In this document: piece by piece, positions 17,317 through 26,592 of the stretch
How the letters are laid out: each line of letters opens with the position of its first letter
Position numbering within the stretch: the stretch's first letter is position 1
NCBI GenBank assembly: GCA_964505195.1
Contig: CAZDGV010000006.1
Location: 24,484 to 88,483, forward strand
DNA: 64,000 bases
Direction: 5' to 3'
Origin: CAZDGV01 sp964505195
Lineage (GTDB): Bacteria; Bacteroidota; Bacteroidia; Chitinophagales; Chitinophagaceae
Made by a program: the position numbers and the translations under genes
Notes under the pieces: generated by a model
What the model was told of the DNA's origin: nothing
Database searches by the model: none
What the model saw: only the letters and a program-made list of their open reading frames with translations

Positions 17317-17976
17317 TTACGGCTGATTCATCACCGTACCATGGTAATACATGCGCTCAACTTCTCGTACGATGAGTTCGATTTTCTGATCTGTTTTATC
17401 TGTTCTCGGGCTCCAGGGCTGCTTCAAATCGCCCCCGAAGAAAAAAGCAATGGTTTGCCAGAAGCGCGCCGACAAACCCCCTTTCATTTCTTTGATGATA
17501 TCGTAACAGGTATTATTGGTTTCTCTGTTTAATAATTTCATCAACACTTTTCCCTGATACACCGAGAGGCCGGTAATTTTATCTGCAAAGCGCTCTTTGA
17601 GTTGCTTTTCCCTGCTTTTGATGATTTTTCTCCGCTCTTGTTTGTTTGTTACATGCTGCAGCAATCCGGACACTTCATTAAATACTGCACCTCCTGCTTT
17701 GGCATAAGGATAGGTAACGTAAACGGCATTGCGCAGGCGCGTCCATTCTTCCTGCTGTTTTGCCCAGGCACGAGGATCACCTCCCCAAATAATGATTTCA
17801 GCCAATTCTCTGCCGCCCATCCATTCACCTTCAATCACTTCTGCGCGCACCAATATGGTATCATTAGGTCCATAGTTTGGCTTGGTAGGCAACGGATATG
17901 TTTCGGGTAACACCTGAGCTTTGGCTTGCAGAATAACAAGTCCCGAAAATGATATCAATAAGAAAATGCGCAGCAT
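17317..17976 (-). CDS. DUF4294 domain protein, exported
   Basis: A 219-residue protein of the Bacteroidota-specific DUF4294 family, function unknown. The N-terminus is a signal peptide (MLRIFLLISFSGLVILQAKA-Q). The conserved core includes the block around WTRLRNAVYVTYPYAKAG near residue 80, and LSVYQGKVLMKLLNRETNNTCYD. The ATG at 17976 is chosen over 18012 because the signal peptide is then at the N-terminus and a near-consensus TAATTTTA lies just upstream. It sits between bshB1 and ccmF on the same strand. The family is envelope-associated by signal peptide only; nothing indicates an enzyme. Confidence 0.83.
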   Translation of the reverse strand: MLRIFLLISFSGLVILQAKAQVLPETYPLPTKPNYGPNDTILVRAEVIEGEWMGGRELAEIIIWGGDPRAWAKQQEEWTRLRNAVYVTYPYAKAGGAVFNEVSGLLQHVTNKQERRKIIKSREKQLKERFADKITGLSVYQGKVLMKLLNRETNNTCYDIIKEMKGGLSARFWQTIAFFFGGDLKQPWSPRTDKTDQKIELIVREVERMYYHGTVMNQP

Positions 17977-18046
17977 GATGAATGCTAAAATTACAGAATT
18001 CGGCACACTCAAGGACTTTTCGACTGATTTTGATGCATAATGGACG

Positions 18047-20515
18047 CTAGGCAGCTTTGAGCTTATTTGCGCCTTTACGGATACGGTGAATCATTGCCAC
18101 CATAAACCCTGCCACCATAGCAATTACACCCAGCCATAGCAAATTGATCATGGGAAACTGATATGCTTTGAGGGTAACATACTCCAATACGGCATTGCTC
18201 TCTTTTACCTGCAACTGCATGCCATCCTCTCCGGCGCCAGTAAATGCCATGACCAAACTCTGAGCAATAACGGTATCGGGAACGGGCCGGATATTATTTT
18301 CACGGATAATCAAAAGTGGTTCTGCGTTATAGGTACTGCTGTCTCTGGCAACAACGGTAAGCTTTGCTGCAAATACGGAATCGCCGGGTTGAACAGCAAT
18401 CGCTGTTCTGCTGTGTTTGCTTTCAACGCCGTTTAAAATCATATAACCGCTACTGTAAAAAATCGTATCGCCGGGATTGATTTTATGCTCCTTATACTGA
18501 GCTGTGTCTTTGTTCTTTTCAGGATTCGGCAATGAGGTGATGTAAGTAAATACGTCTTTGTTCCAATAATGCTTACTATCGGGATTGGCAATCAATTGCT
18601 GATTGCCTTTGTAGTTTACAAATGCATTAGGATACAATGTAAACTGCTCGTTGCCTTCCTTGCGCTCAAAATGAATTTTGAAATATTGTTTCGGATCAAG
18701 AGGCAAACTGGTATCGCCTTTGTAAGTAATCCAATACTTGCCCATATCAGTTCGCAAACCCTTCACCAATGTGAGGTTTTCAGCAGGGTTTTCTTTGCTC
18801 TCCTCTCCAAAATTCACCAGTATGCCTGAAGTATTCCAGCTGATGATTTCTTTTTTCGAAGATGAAATCAGAATGCCTACTAGCATTAGTCCGAATCCGA
18901 AATGCGCAATACTGGCACCTGATTTACCCAACTTGCCTTTGGAGCCCGACCAAACATACATGGCGTTAGCAATTACCGCATACACCGATGCAAAAATGGC
19001 AAGATGAATGGCAGCGAGATAGCCTACTCCATATTTGCGATAGCTGATTTCACCAAACACACTGATACAAACCGATATCACCAAAGCAAGTGCTGTGGGT
19101 ATGGCAATGCGCTTTAAGAAAAACGACTGATCTGTTTTTTTGTATTTCAAATACTGAGTTACTGCAGTAAGGGTAGCAATGACCACTGCTACCAAAACCA
19201 ATACTTTGTTATAGGCATATTCAACATCTTTAGGTGGTGCCAGTTTTGTGCCGAATATTTTATTGAAAACAGGTAAAGAAGTTTGTCCGATAATGAACAA
19301 GGCAGAAATAAAAAACAACAGTGACCCCACAAACATCCAAAATTCACGCGAGCTAATTTCTTCTTCCTTCACCTCTGCCGGAATAAAGCGATAATGCCAG
19401 GCAAAAAGCAATAAAGATGGAATGGTAAAAGAGAGTAGAAAAATCAATAGTTGCGTATTCATGCCCAAATCAGTAAACGCATGAACAGATGTATCGCCTA
19501 ATACGCCACTGCGGGTTAAAAAAGTAGAGTAAACAATTAAAATAAATGCCAGTATGAAAAACAAATGCGTTGCGCGAAGGGAATGTCCAGTATGGCGATA
19601 AATCAGCATGGTGTGAATGCCACAAACCAATACAAGCCAGGGCACCAGCGATGCGTTTTCTACAGGATCCCATGCCCAGTATCCACCAAAAGTGAGACTT
19701 TCGTATGCCCAGGCGGCACCCATCATAATGCCAAGGCCTAAAATGCCTGTACTAAACAAACTCCAGGGTAGTGCCGGCTGAATCCAGGCACCGTAGCTGC
19801 GCTTCCACATACCTGCAATGGCAAAGGCAAAGGGAATGATGGTGGATGCAAAACCCAGAAACAACACCGGTGGATGGATAGCCATCCAATAGTTCTGCAA
19901 AAGCGGATTGAGGCCATTTCCATCTCTTATGAAATCAAGATAATCCTTACGCAAAAGTCCTGTTTCAGGATCGAAGCCAATGGGAAACTGATCGCGCTGC
20001 AGCATGCCAGCATCACGCATGAGCTGGAAAGGACTGCTCCCCATTTTCCAGTCGAAGAAATAAATACCCACAATCATGGTTGCAAGCGCAAACTGAGCAA
20101 AGCTGATCACCGTCATAACGGGCGCTTCCCATGTTTTTTCTCTCCATATAAAAATGATGCCCAATACACTGTGCCAGAAACTCCAGAGCAAAAAACTTCC
20201 CTCCTGACCTTCCCAAAAGCAACTTAAAATGTATTGCATCGGTAGGGCGAGGTTGCTGTGCTGCCATGCATATTTATACTCAAAGCGATGCTGTGAAATA
20301 ATATAATACAGCGCAAGAAAAATACCGATCACTGCTGCAACTTCCACTAAAAAAGAAGCACGGGCAATCTGCTTCCAGCTCTTTTGCTGCAAGGGATCCT
20401 TGGCCTGTACCGATAAAAAATAGGCAATGGTAGCCGCTAATGATGCTACAAGGGAAAGGATGGCCAGAAAATGGCCGATTTGTCCGGGTAAAAGCTGTTC
20501 GCCTGAATAGGGCAT
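18047..20515 (-). CDS. ccmF: Cytochrome c maturation protein CcmF/CcsA-type heme lyase
   Basis: An 822-residue polytopic membrane protein of the CcmF/NrfE family with about 12-15 membrane helices. The heme-handling signature appears as FGGYWAWDPVENASLVPW, a WWD-type domain, near residues 270-290. An early periplasmic segment with FWEGQEGSFLLW (about 95-106) is also typical. A large soluble domain occupies about 575-790 before a final helix. CcmF attaches heme from holo-CcmE to the CxxCH motif of apocytochromes on the periplasmic side. ccmE lies immediately upstream with 4 bp between them, so the two are cotranscribed. No ccmG, ccmH or ccmABCD gene is adjacent. Confidence 0.92.
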   Translation of the reverse strand: MPYSGEQLLPGQIGHFLAILSLVASLAATIAYFLSVQAKDPLQQKSWKQIARASFLVEVAAVIGIFLALYYIISQHRFEYKYAWQHSNLALPMQYILSCFWEGQEGSFLLWSFWHSVLGIIFIWREKTWEAPVMTVISFAQFALATMIVGIYFFDWKMGSSPFQLMRDAGMLQRDQFPIGFDPETGLLRKDYLDFIRDGNGLNPLLQNYWMAIHPPVLFLGFASTIIPFAFAIAGMWKRSYGAWIQPALPWSLFSTGILGLGIMMGAAWAYESLTFGGYWAWDPVENASLVPWLVLVCGIHTMLIYRHTGHSLRATHLFFILAFILIVYSTFLTRSGVLGDTSVHAFTDLGMNTQLLIFLLSFTIPSLLLFAWHYRFIPAEVKEEEISSREFWMFVGSLLFFISALFIIGQTSLPVFNKIFGTKLAPPKDVEYAYNKVLVLVAVVIATLTAVTQYLKYKKTDQSFFLKRIAIPTALALVISVCISVFGEISYRKYGVGYLAAIHLAIFASVYAVIANAMYVWSGSKGKLGKSGASIAHFGFGLMLVGILISSSKKEIISWNTSGILVNFGEESKENPAENLTLVKGLRTDMGKYWITYKGDTSLPLDPKQYFKIHFERKEGNEQFTLYPNAFVNYKGNQQLIANPDSKHYWNKDVFTYITSLPNPEKNKDTAQYKEHKINPGDTIFYSSGYMILNGVESKHSRTAIAVQPGDSVFAAKLTVVARDSSTYNAEPLLIIRENNIRPVPDTVIAQSLVMAFTGAGEDGMQLQVKESNAVLEYVTLKAYQFPMINLLWLGVIAMVAGFMVAMIHRIRKGANKLKAA

Positions 20516-20519
20516 GCGA

Positions 20520-20927
20520 TTAAAGTTGAGGGGTGGTTTGACTGGCCGATGCGGTTTCTTCCTGATACTTGGAGGGACACTTAATTAATATATCGTCACA
20601 CATAAATGCAGTGTCATTCATGGATCCTTTCAGTACCATGCGTTCAGACTTTTCCATATCCGTAGGTGGCTGCCCCTTCAAATAGATCACTTTTGTGCTG
20701 GCACCCAGCGAATCAACCACATGAAAACTCAAATAATTGGGATCTTTCAATGCATCGTATTCAACCGTTTTATCCTTGTCGAGCTTGGCGATCAGATGCA
20801 CAAAACTTCCTTTTTTGTTTCTGGCAGACTCAATGGAATCGTAGGTTGAAAGATCCCCCATGGAAGCAATGAGCACCCCTATGGCAGCAGCAATCAATAC
20901 CAGCAGAACGATATGCGTTTTTTTCAT
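20520..20927 (-). CDS. ccmE: Heme chaperone CcmE with CxxxY heme-binding motif
   Basis: A 135-residue membrane-anchored OB-fold protein. Residues 6-22 form the signal anchor; the periplasmic domain includes YLSFHVVDS and VIYLKGQPPTDM. E. coli CcmE binds heme covalently through a His in an HxxxY motif. Here the equivalent site is CPSKY (C117 to Y121), i.e. CxxxY, as described for archaeal and deltaproteobacterial CcmE variants. The upstream Cys110 could also matter. It should receive heme from CcmC and deliver it to CcmF, which is encoded 4 bp downstream. The promoter is at 20953-20960. Confidence 0.92.
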   Translation of the reverse strand: MKKTHIVLLVLIAAAIGVLIASMGDLSTYDSIESARNKKGSFVHLIAKLDKDKTVEYDALKDPNYLSFHVVDSLGASTKVIYLKGQPPTDMEKSERMVLKGSMNDTAFMCDDILIKCPSKYQEETASASQTTPQL

Positions 20928-20952
20928 CTTTTGGCACTTAAATAAAGTGCGG

Positions 20953-20960
20953 CAAAGTTA
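20953..20960 (-). promoter_or_regulatory. -7 element (TAACTTTG) for ccmEF
   Basis: TAACTTTG on the minus strand, 26 bp before the ccmE ATG. A small hairpin (GCACTT/AAGTGC, 20935-20951) lies in the short predicted leader. Confidence 0.55.
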
Positions 20961-21128
20961 ATTCAAAAAGCCTTGCTCGAATTTTCAAGACGCCTCAAAA
21001 TGAGGCTTGTGCTAAAAAAAACAATGTTTTAACAATTTGAATCTTATGGTCTTAGGAATTATCTCCTGCATCCGTTCCCATCTGCGCTGAATTACTTTGC
21101 AGGTAAATAAAACAAATACCCTAAAGGA

Positions 21129-21161
21129 TTTGCAATTGTCTGTGCATGTACCCTAACTTTG
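21129..21161 (+). promoter_or_regulatory. -33/-7 promoter for the ureohydrolase gene
   Basis: TTTG at 21129-21132 and TAACTTTG at 21154-21161 are 21 bp apart, matching the TTTG-N19-21-TAnnTTTG architecture of Bacteroidota. The ATG is 22 bp downstream. It is divergent from the ccmE promoter; the rest of 20961-21128 shows no further recognisable element. Confidence 0.6.
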
Positions 21162-21182
21162 CGCAGCTTTTAAGCCCCTATC

Positions 21183-22229
21183 ATGGCAGATTTATCCCTT
21201 TTCGACCCCAACAGTGCCGCAAATCCCAACAACAACATTTTCGGACTTCCGACCAATATTGACGAATCCAGACTGGTAATTGTTCCTGTTCCCTGGGAAG
21301 TAACCGTTAGCTATCGTTCCGGTACCGCGCGCGCACCAGAGCATATATTAAAAGCGAGCTTTCAGGTGGACCTGTTCGATTGCGACATCCACGATATTTG
21401 GAAGCAGGGCTTTTTTCTTTGTCCGACCGACAAAAAAATTCAGCTGAAAAGCGATTACCTCCGAAAAGAAGCAGAACTGTATATAAAATACATCGCAGAG
21501 GGTGAAAATGTGAACGATAATAAGTTCATGTGCAAGGCCCTCAAAGAAGTAAACCAGGGCAGCGTAATGCTGAACCAATGGGTGTACGAACAAACCGCTG
21601 CGCTGCTCAGCAAAGGAAAACTCGTGGCACTGCTTGGTGGCGACCACAGTACCCCGTTGGGCTTCTTCAAAGCAATTGAGGAAAAGCATGGCAGTTTTGG
21701 CATTCTGCAAATTGATGCGCATATGGATTTGCGAAAGTCCTATGAAGGTTTCAACTATTCGCATGCCAGTATTATGTACAATGCACTCAACGAAATTCCG
21801 GGAATTGAAAAATTGGTACAGGTAGGCATTCGCGATTATTGTGATGAGGAATTTGATTACGCAAAAGAATGTGGCGATCGCTTGAAAGTGTTTTACGACC
21901 GCGATATGAAAGAAAGCATTTTTGAAGGCAGCACTTGGAAGGATATTACCGATCAAATTATAGCAGCACTTCCGCAAAAAGTATATATCAGCTTCGATAT
22001 TGACGGACTTGACCCCAAGCTTTGTCCGAACACCGGCACACCGGTAATGGGCGGATTAGAAACAGAGCAAGTGTTTTATCTTTTCCGGAAACTGATCCAG
22101 TCGGGCAGGCAGCTGATCGGCTTCGATTTGAATGAGGTAGGCGTTAGCGGCAACGAATGGGATGAAAACGTTGGTGCGCGCGTACTCTACAAACTCTGCA
22201 ATCTGCTGGCAGCATCCAATCCCGCTTAG
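21183..22229 (+). CDS. Agmatinase/arginase-family ureohydrolase
   Basis: A 348-residue binuclear manganese hydrolase. Metal-ligand motifs are all present: GGDHST near 156-161, DAHMDLR near 180-186, and SFDIDGLDP near 270-278. The family splits guanidino compounds (arginine, agmatine, guanidinobutyrate, formiminoglutamate) to release urea or formamide. It is longer than typical SpeB (about 306 residues), with an extra segment near 70-120. Bacteroidota homologues are usually named agmatinase family without biochemical proof. The next gene starts 12 bp after its stop. Confidence 0.85.
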   Translation: MADLSLFDPNSAANPNNNIFGLPTNIDESRLVIVPVPWEVTVSYRSGTARAPEHILKASFQVDLFDCDIHDIWKQGFFLCPTDKKIQLKSDYLRKEAELYIKYIAEGENVNDNKFMCKALKEVNQGSVMLNQWVYEQTAALLSKGKLVALLGGDHSTPLGFFKAIEEKHGSFGILQIDAHMDLRKSYEGFNYSHASIMYNALNEIPGIEKLVQVGIRDYCDEEFDYAKECGDRLKVFYDRDMKESIFEGSTWKDITDQIIAALPQKVYISFDIDGLDPKLCPNTGTPVMGGLETEQVFYLFRKLIQSGRQLIGFDLNEVGVSGNEWDENVGARVLYKLCNLLAASNPA

Positions 22230-22241
22230 TATCTTTATGGC

Positions 22242-22996
22242 ATGAACAGCCATTCCATACTGATTCAGTTTCCTCCGTTTGACAAACAACGCAGAGCGTC
22301 AAAATTGTTGCATTTGCTATCAGGTTTCTTGCTGATCATGAATGCATATGCGCATTATAAACAGCAATCAATCAGTATTACGTTCTTGGTATTGCAATTG
22401 TCTGCCGCATTTTTAGTGTTGGTGTTTGCCGCATTAGGAAAAGGATTTTTCAATCAACTAAGCACAAACCATCGTTTTTTTCGGCTGCTGGAAGCAGCGA
22501 TGTTTATGTATGCATCTGTTTTTTTTTACGGATTGAACCTAGTGTTTCCATCTCTGCTGCAGGCAATAACAGGAGCAGGCATTTTGATTTTATCGTTTGC
22601 AGAAAAAAACATTTTTGAGCCAACACAAATACGTATTTCAGAAAACGGAATTGAACTTCCTTACAATTTCAAGAAAAATATCATTGCATGGANNNNNNNN
22701 NNNNNNNNNNNNNNNNNNNNNNNNNNNNNNNNNNNNNNNNNNNNNNNNNNNNNNNNNNNNNNNNNNNNNNNNNNNNNNNNNNNNNNNNNNNNTCAGAAAA
22801 CGGAATTGAACTTCCTTACAATTTCAAGAAAAATATCATTGCATGGAGTAGCATCAGCAATATGATCATCAAAAGTGATTTTATATCCATCGACACGAAA
22901 AACAATCAGTTTCTGCAATATGAAATCAGCGAAGTGCTAACAGATGAAAAGATCGACACCATCAATGCTTTTTGCAGGGGGAAGTTTACAGTATAA
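22242..22996 (+). CDS. Uncharacterised four-helix membrane protein, interrupted by a false assembly gap
   Basis: The reading frame from 22242 enters the 100-N run at 22693 and resumes in another frame after 22792. The 55 bases before the gap (22638-22692) are repeated exactly after it (22793-22847). Deleting one copy plus the N run (155 bp) restores a single frame of 199 codons ending at 22996. The protein then has four membrane segments (about 20-37, 44-64, 82-102 and 105-123) and a soluble C-terminal domain of about 70 residues beginning ISENGIELPY, resembling small PH-like domains attached to membrane anchors. Function unknown. It starts 12 bp after the ureohydrolase stop, so cotranscription is likely. 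Confidence 0.72.
22693..22792. other. Assembly gap (100 N) flanked by a 55-bp duplication
   Basis: Exactly 100 N. The flanks 22638-22692 and 22793-22847 are identical, which suggests two contigs overlapping by 55 bp that were scaffolded rather than merged. There is probably no missing sequence. Confidence 0.92.
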
Positions 22997-23091
22997 TTAA
23001 AATAGTTTTCAAAAAACTGTTCCCATTTCGCTTCCCTAAATAAACGAACTTTGCGTCATCATTTATAATTGACACTGAACCGTTCCCACTC

Positions 23092-24390
23092 ATGATGCCT
23101 AAACAATCTCCCTTTTTATTATACTCCGACGGAGCTGGTAATATTTTTGAAGACGAAACATTATACGCTTGTGGCAGAAGTGGATGGGATGCACTTCCGG
23201 TTCCTCTTGAAGACTGGATACCCCTACCCGATGGCGGCACCCTTTACGAACTGCCTGGAAGACGAGGCATTGGTATTGACGTTGCAACAGGCGCAATGCG
23301 ACTTTGCGAAAAGGGATGGGCTGTAGCAGCATTTATTCCACCGGCGCATACCGGACTGCATTTGGCTGCCTACGAAACAGCAGCAGATGCCCCAACCCTT
23401 CCGCTGTTTTGTTATACCGCAGCGGGATGGCACGAAAATCAATTTTACGCAACAGCCGTTCGCATTGAACAGGATATACGCCAGGAATGTGCGGGCTACG
23501 ACGATGAAAAAATAAAGCATGGTGCAGCGCACCTGCTGAAAACTTACCCTCATAACAGACTGGTGAAACATTTGATGGAACAATGCTGCAATACCTATCA
23601 TTGTCCGGCATCGCGCAATTTCGCGCTGGGGCGATGGGAATGCCCTGTTCCATCTTCTCCTGCATGTAATGCTAACTGCATTGGCTGTATTTCTTTTCAG
23701 CCGCAGGAAGAAAGCATTCCGTCTACACAAGACCGACTAACCTTCAAACCAACACCGGAAGAAATTGTGGAGTTTACTGTTCCGCATCTCGAAACCGCGG
23801 CGTTTCCAATTGTGAGTTTCGGACAAGGTTGCGAAGGTGAACCACTGCTAATGTGGGAAACGATTCGCGATGCCATCATCGAAATCAGAAAGCACAGCGC
23901 TAAAGGCTCGATTAACATCAATACCAACGGCTCTCGCCCCGATGCAGTGGAAGCACTCTGTAAAGCCGGACTCAATTCGATCCGTGTAAGTACCAACTCG
24001 GCACGCAAACATATTTACGAAGCGTACTATCGCCCCAACAACTACGCATTTGAAGACATCCTCGAAAGTATCCGCGTTGTAAGAAACCATGGCGGATGGG
24101 CATCGATCAACTATTTTGTATTTCCCGGCATGACGGACTCTCAAGAAGAATACGAAGCCCTGCGAAAACTGATTCGCGAGACAGATTTAAGCATGATTCA
24201 ATGGCGAAATTTCAATATCGATCCCGACTGGTACCTGGGAAAAATCGGCGTGCATGAAACCGGTGAAATGCTCGGGGTTCGTCAAATGATGCAGCTGATC
24301 CGCGATGAATTCCCGCATTTGAAATTCGGTTATTTCAATCCGCCCATTGAACGCATCCGTGGAAATTTTGAAGCAGACTTCGCACATTAA
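23092..24390 (+). CDS. Radical SAM enzyme of unknown function
   Basis: A 432-residue protein. The radical SAM cluster motif CxxxCxxC is C192-NAN-C196-IG-C199, unusually far from the N-terminus. The barrel follows with a glycine-rich GQGCEGEPLL near 245-254, NINTNGSRPD near 282-291, and SIRVSTNSARKHIY near 303-316. Residues 1-185 form an extra domain with four more Cys close to the cluster (165, 166, 171, 184) that might hold an auxiliary cluster or Zn. There is no SPASM-type Cys-rich C-terminus. No substrate peptide, carrier or partner gene is adjacent: the ureohydrolase/membrane protein pair is upstream and a TonB-like gene downstream. Starts at 23092 or 23095 are equally possible. It is an oxidoreductase, mutase or methylthiolase candidate, not identified. 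Confidence 0.82.
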   Translation: MMPKQSPFLLYSDGAGNIFEDETLYACGRSGWDALPVPLEDWIPLPDGGTLYELPGRRGIGIDVATGAMRLCEKGWAVAAFIPPAHTGLHLAAYETAADAPTLPLFCYTAAGWHENQFYATAVRIEQDIRQECAGYDDEKIKHGAAHLLKTYPHNRLVKHLMEQCCNTYHCPASRNFALGRWECPVPSSPACNANCIGCISFQPQEESIPSTQDRLTFKPTPEEIVEFTVPHLETAAFPIVSFGQGCEGEPLLMWETIRDAIIEIRKHSAKGSININTNGSRPDAVEALCKAGLNSIRVSTNSARKHIYEAYYRPNNYAFEDILESIRVVRNHGGWASINYFVFPGMTDSQEEYEALRKLIRETDLSMIQWRNFNIDPDWYLGKIGVHETGEMLGVRQMMQLIRDEFPHLKFGYFNPPIERIRGNFEADFAH

Positions 24391-24524
24391 GGCAGGCAAT
24401 TTGCATTAGTGGTAATACAATCTGTTAAAATTTGTTTTGAAATAAAGCGATTTCAGCATTCAGTAGTCTTTTAGTAGCAGTTTCAATTGAAAACAAATTA
24501 ATTTCGAACCATAAGTTCCCAAGC

Positions 24525-25379
24525 ATGGATGCATCCTTTGAGCGACAAAAAAATATCAAGGCCGTAGCGCTGACGCTTGGCATGCATGCATTGCTGTTTC
24601 TGATGTTCTTTTATATTGCTTTTCAAATACCCGTACCTCCTGCGCCCCTGCCACAAGAGGGCTTTGAAGTGAATCTGGGCAACAGCGAAACCGGTTTAGG
24701 CGATGAAACTCCGTTGACTGCTGAAAGTCCGGCTCCTTCCGCTACTGAAAGCGAAAATGCTACATCCCCATCTTCTACAGGCGATGCAGCAATGGAAACC
24801 AATGATGATGTGAGTGAAGCTGCTGCGATAAAAAAATCCAATACCACTTCCAACAAACCGAAAACGAATCCCGTTCCGACAAAGCCAAAGCAAAACACAA
24901 AACAAGAGACTGCAGCTTTGCAGCAAAAAACCAATCCCCAACCCAAAGCATTGTACAAAGGCGGCAGTGGTGCGGGAGGTAATGATGCCGACAGCTATAA
25001 TAACAGTCGTAATCAGGGAATTGCAGGCGGCAACGGTGACCAGGGTAAGCCAACCGGTAATATCAACAGCAATAGCTATACCGGAAACAGTGCAAGCGGC
25101 AACGGTGTAAGCATAAGCAAACAAGGCTTTGCAGGAAGATCGATTTCAAGAACGCCAGCCTTTGATGATAATTTTAATGAGAATGCGACCATTGCATTGG
25201 ACGTAACAATTAATGCGGATGGAAATGTTGTGTCTGCCAACTTCCGACAGCTGGGATCTACCTCATCGAATCCCACTTTACGCCGTATTGCCTTGCAAAG
25301 AGTGAAACAAGTGCAATTCGACAAAGGAAATGGCGAGGGCAAGGGCGTTCTGTTATTTCGTTTTAGATTGAAGGAATGA
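24525..25379 (+). CDS. TonB-like energy-transducer family protein
   Basis: A 284-residue protein with TonB architecture: a cytosolic tip, one membrane anchor at about residues 14-34 (ALTLGMHALLFLMFFYIAF), and a long low-complexity periplasmic linker (about 45-215) rich in Pro, Thr, Asn, Gly and Lys. It ends in a compact domain containing TIALDVTINADGNVVSANF near 221-240 and LRRIALQRVKQVQFDKG. The C-terminal domain resembles TonB/TolA-type domains that contact outer-membrane receptors. exbB/exbD genes, often adjacent in Bacteroidota, are not present here. folC follows 25 bp downstream, with its own promoter. Confidence 0.78.
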   Translation: MDASFERQKNIKAVALTLGMHALLFLMFFYIAFQIPVPPAPLPQEGFEVNLGNSETGLGDETPLTAESPAPSATESENATSPSSTGDAAMETNDDVSEAAAIKKSNTTSNKPKTNPVPTKPKQNTKQETAALQQKTNPQPKALYKGGSGAGGNDADSYNNSRNQGIAGGNGDQGKPTGNINSNSYTGNSASGNGVSISKQGFAGRSISRTPAFDDNFNENATIALDVTINADGNVVSANFRQLGSTSSNPTLRRIALQRVKQVQFDKGNGEGKGVLLFRFRLKE

Positions 25380-25383
25380 GCAA

Positions 25384-25391
25384 TACCTTTG
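25384..25391 (+). promoter_or_regulatory. -7 element (TACCTTTG) for folC
   Basis: TACCTTTG lies between the TonB-like gene stop and the folC ATG, 13 bp before the ATG. The predicted leader is about 10 nt. Confidence 0.5.
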
Positions 25392-25404
25392 CTGCTTCTT
25401 TACC

Positions 25405-26492
25405 ATGAACTATCAGCAAACCTTAGACTATCTGTTTGCACGCTTGCCCATGTTCAGCCGAATAGGGGCTGAAGCCATTAAAAAAGATCTCACCAACACG
25501 AGAAAACTTTGTGGCGTCCTAGGTAATCCTGAAAAAGCATTGCGCACCATACATGTTGCAGGCACTAATGGCAAGGGATCAGTAAGTCATATGCTTGCTG
25601 CAATATTCCAGTCGGCCGGCTACAAAACCGGACTCTACACCTCTCCTCACCTCCACGATTTCAGAGAACGCATTAAAGTAAATGGTATCATGATCGGGGA
25701 AGACGATGTAGTGTCTTTTACCCAAAATATTCAGCCACATATCGAAACCATTGAACCCTCTTTTTTTGAAATCACCGTTGCAATGGCATTCGATTATTTC
25801 GCCAAACAAGCGGTAGACATTGCCATTATTGAAACCGGACTGGGTGGGCGGCTCGACAGCACCAATATCATTACTCCTGAACTGAGCATAATAACGAATA
25901 TTGGGTGGGACCACATGCAACTACTGGGCAATACCCTCCCCGAAATTGCTTTTGAAAAAGCTGGCATCATAAAAAAAGATACGCCGGTGGTTATCGGTGA
26001 AGCAACGCCTGAAACCCGTACCGTTTTTGAAGCAAAAGCAACACAGGAAAATGCAGCTATTTATTTTTCCGAAGCATGTTTTAAGTCAACCAGCTATCAG
26101 CACACCGATACACATTTGGAAGCAACCGTAAAAGATTGCAGCAATCATACCGAAAGCATATATGCAATGGATTTACAGGGAAGCTATCAGCTTCAAAATC
26201 TGCAAACGGTACTAACTGCTGCATCTGTACTGGAGAAAATGGGATGGAAAATTACCGACACAGCTATTCACACTGCCCTCAAAAATACGCGCAACTTAAA
26301 TGGCCTGCATGGAAGATGGGAGAAACTGAGAAGTCGGCCGGATATCATCATTGATGTTGCGCACAATGAAGATGGAATGCGTGCCATACTGAAACAGTTG
26401 CAGCAAATGCATTATGCGCAACTTCATATTGTAATAGGCATGGTAAAAGATAAAGACATAGATCGCGTGCTGCATTTGATGCCCCAGCATGC
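25405..26492 (+). CDS. folC: Folylpolyglutamate synthase/dihydrofolate synthase, C-terminus lost in gap
   Basis: 362 codons of a Mur-ligase-fold enzyme run into the N gap at 26493; about 65 C-terminal residues are missing compared with a usual length near 430. The P-loop VAGTNGKGSVSHMLA lies near residues 51-65, followed by TSPHLHDFRERI (about 79-90), IIETGLGGRLDSTN (about 142-155) and the C-terminal-domain motif IIDVAHNEDGM. FolC adds glutamate to dihydropteroate and to folates using ATP, in the cytosol. The apparent continuation past the gap in this frame is nonsense. The promoter lies at 25384-25391. Confidence 0.92.
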
Positions 26493-26592
26493 NNNNNNNN
26501 NNNNNNNNNNNNNNNNNNNNNNNNNNNNNNNNNNNNNNNNNNNNNNNNNNNNNNNNNNNNNNNNNNNNNNNNNNNNNNNNNNNNNNNNNNNN
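26493..26592. other. Assembly gap (100 N) with real missing sequence
   Basis: Exactly 100 N between two convergent genes that both lose their 3' ends. No duplicated flank is visible, unlike the first gap. From family lengths, roughly 0.5 kb may be missing (inference). Confidence 0.85.

Noticed and set aside
21348..21977. A 209-codon minus-strand frame
   Set aside because: It is antisense to the ureohydrolase gene with all metal motifs intact on the plus strand; the translated product has no domain features.
22638..22847. The 55-bp repeat as target-site duplication or mobile insertion
   Set aside because: The repeat flanks a pure N run and merging the copies restores the gene frame, so an assembly artefact explains it.
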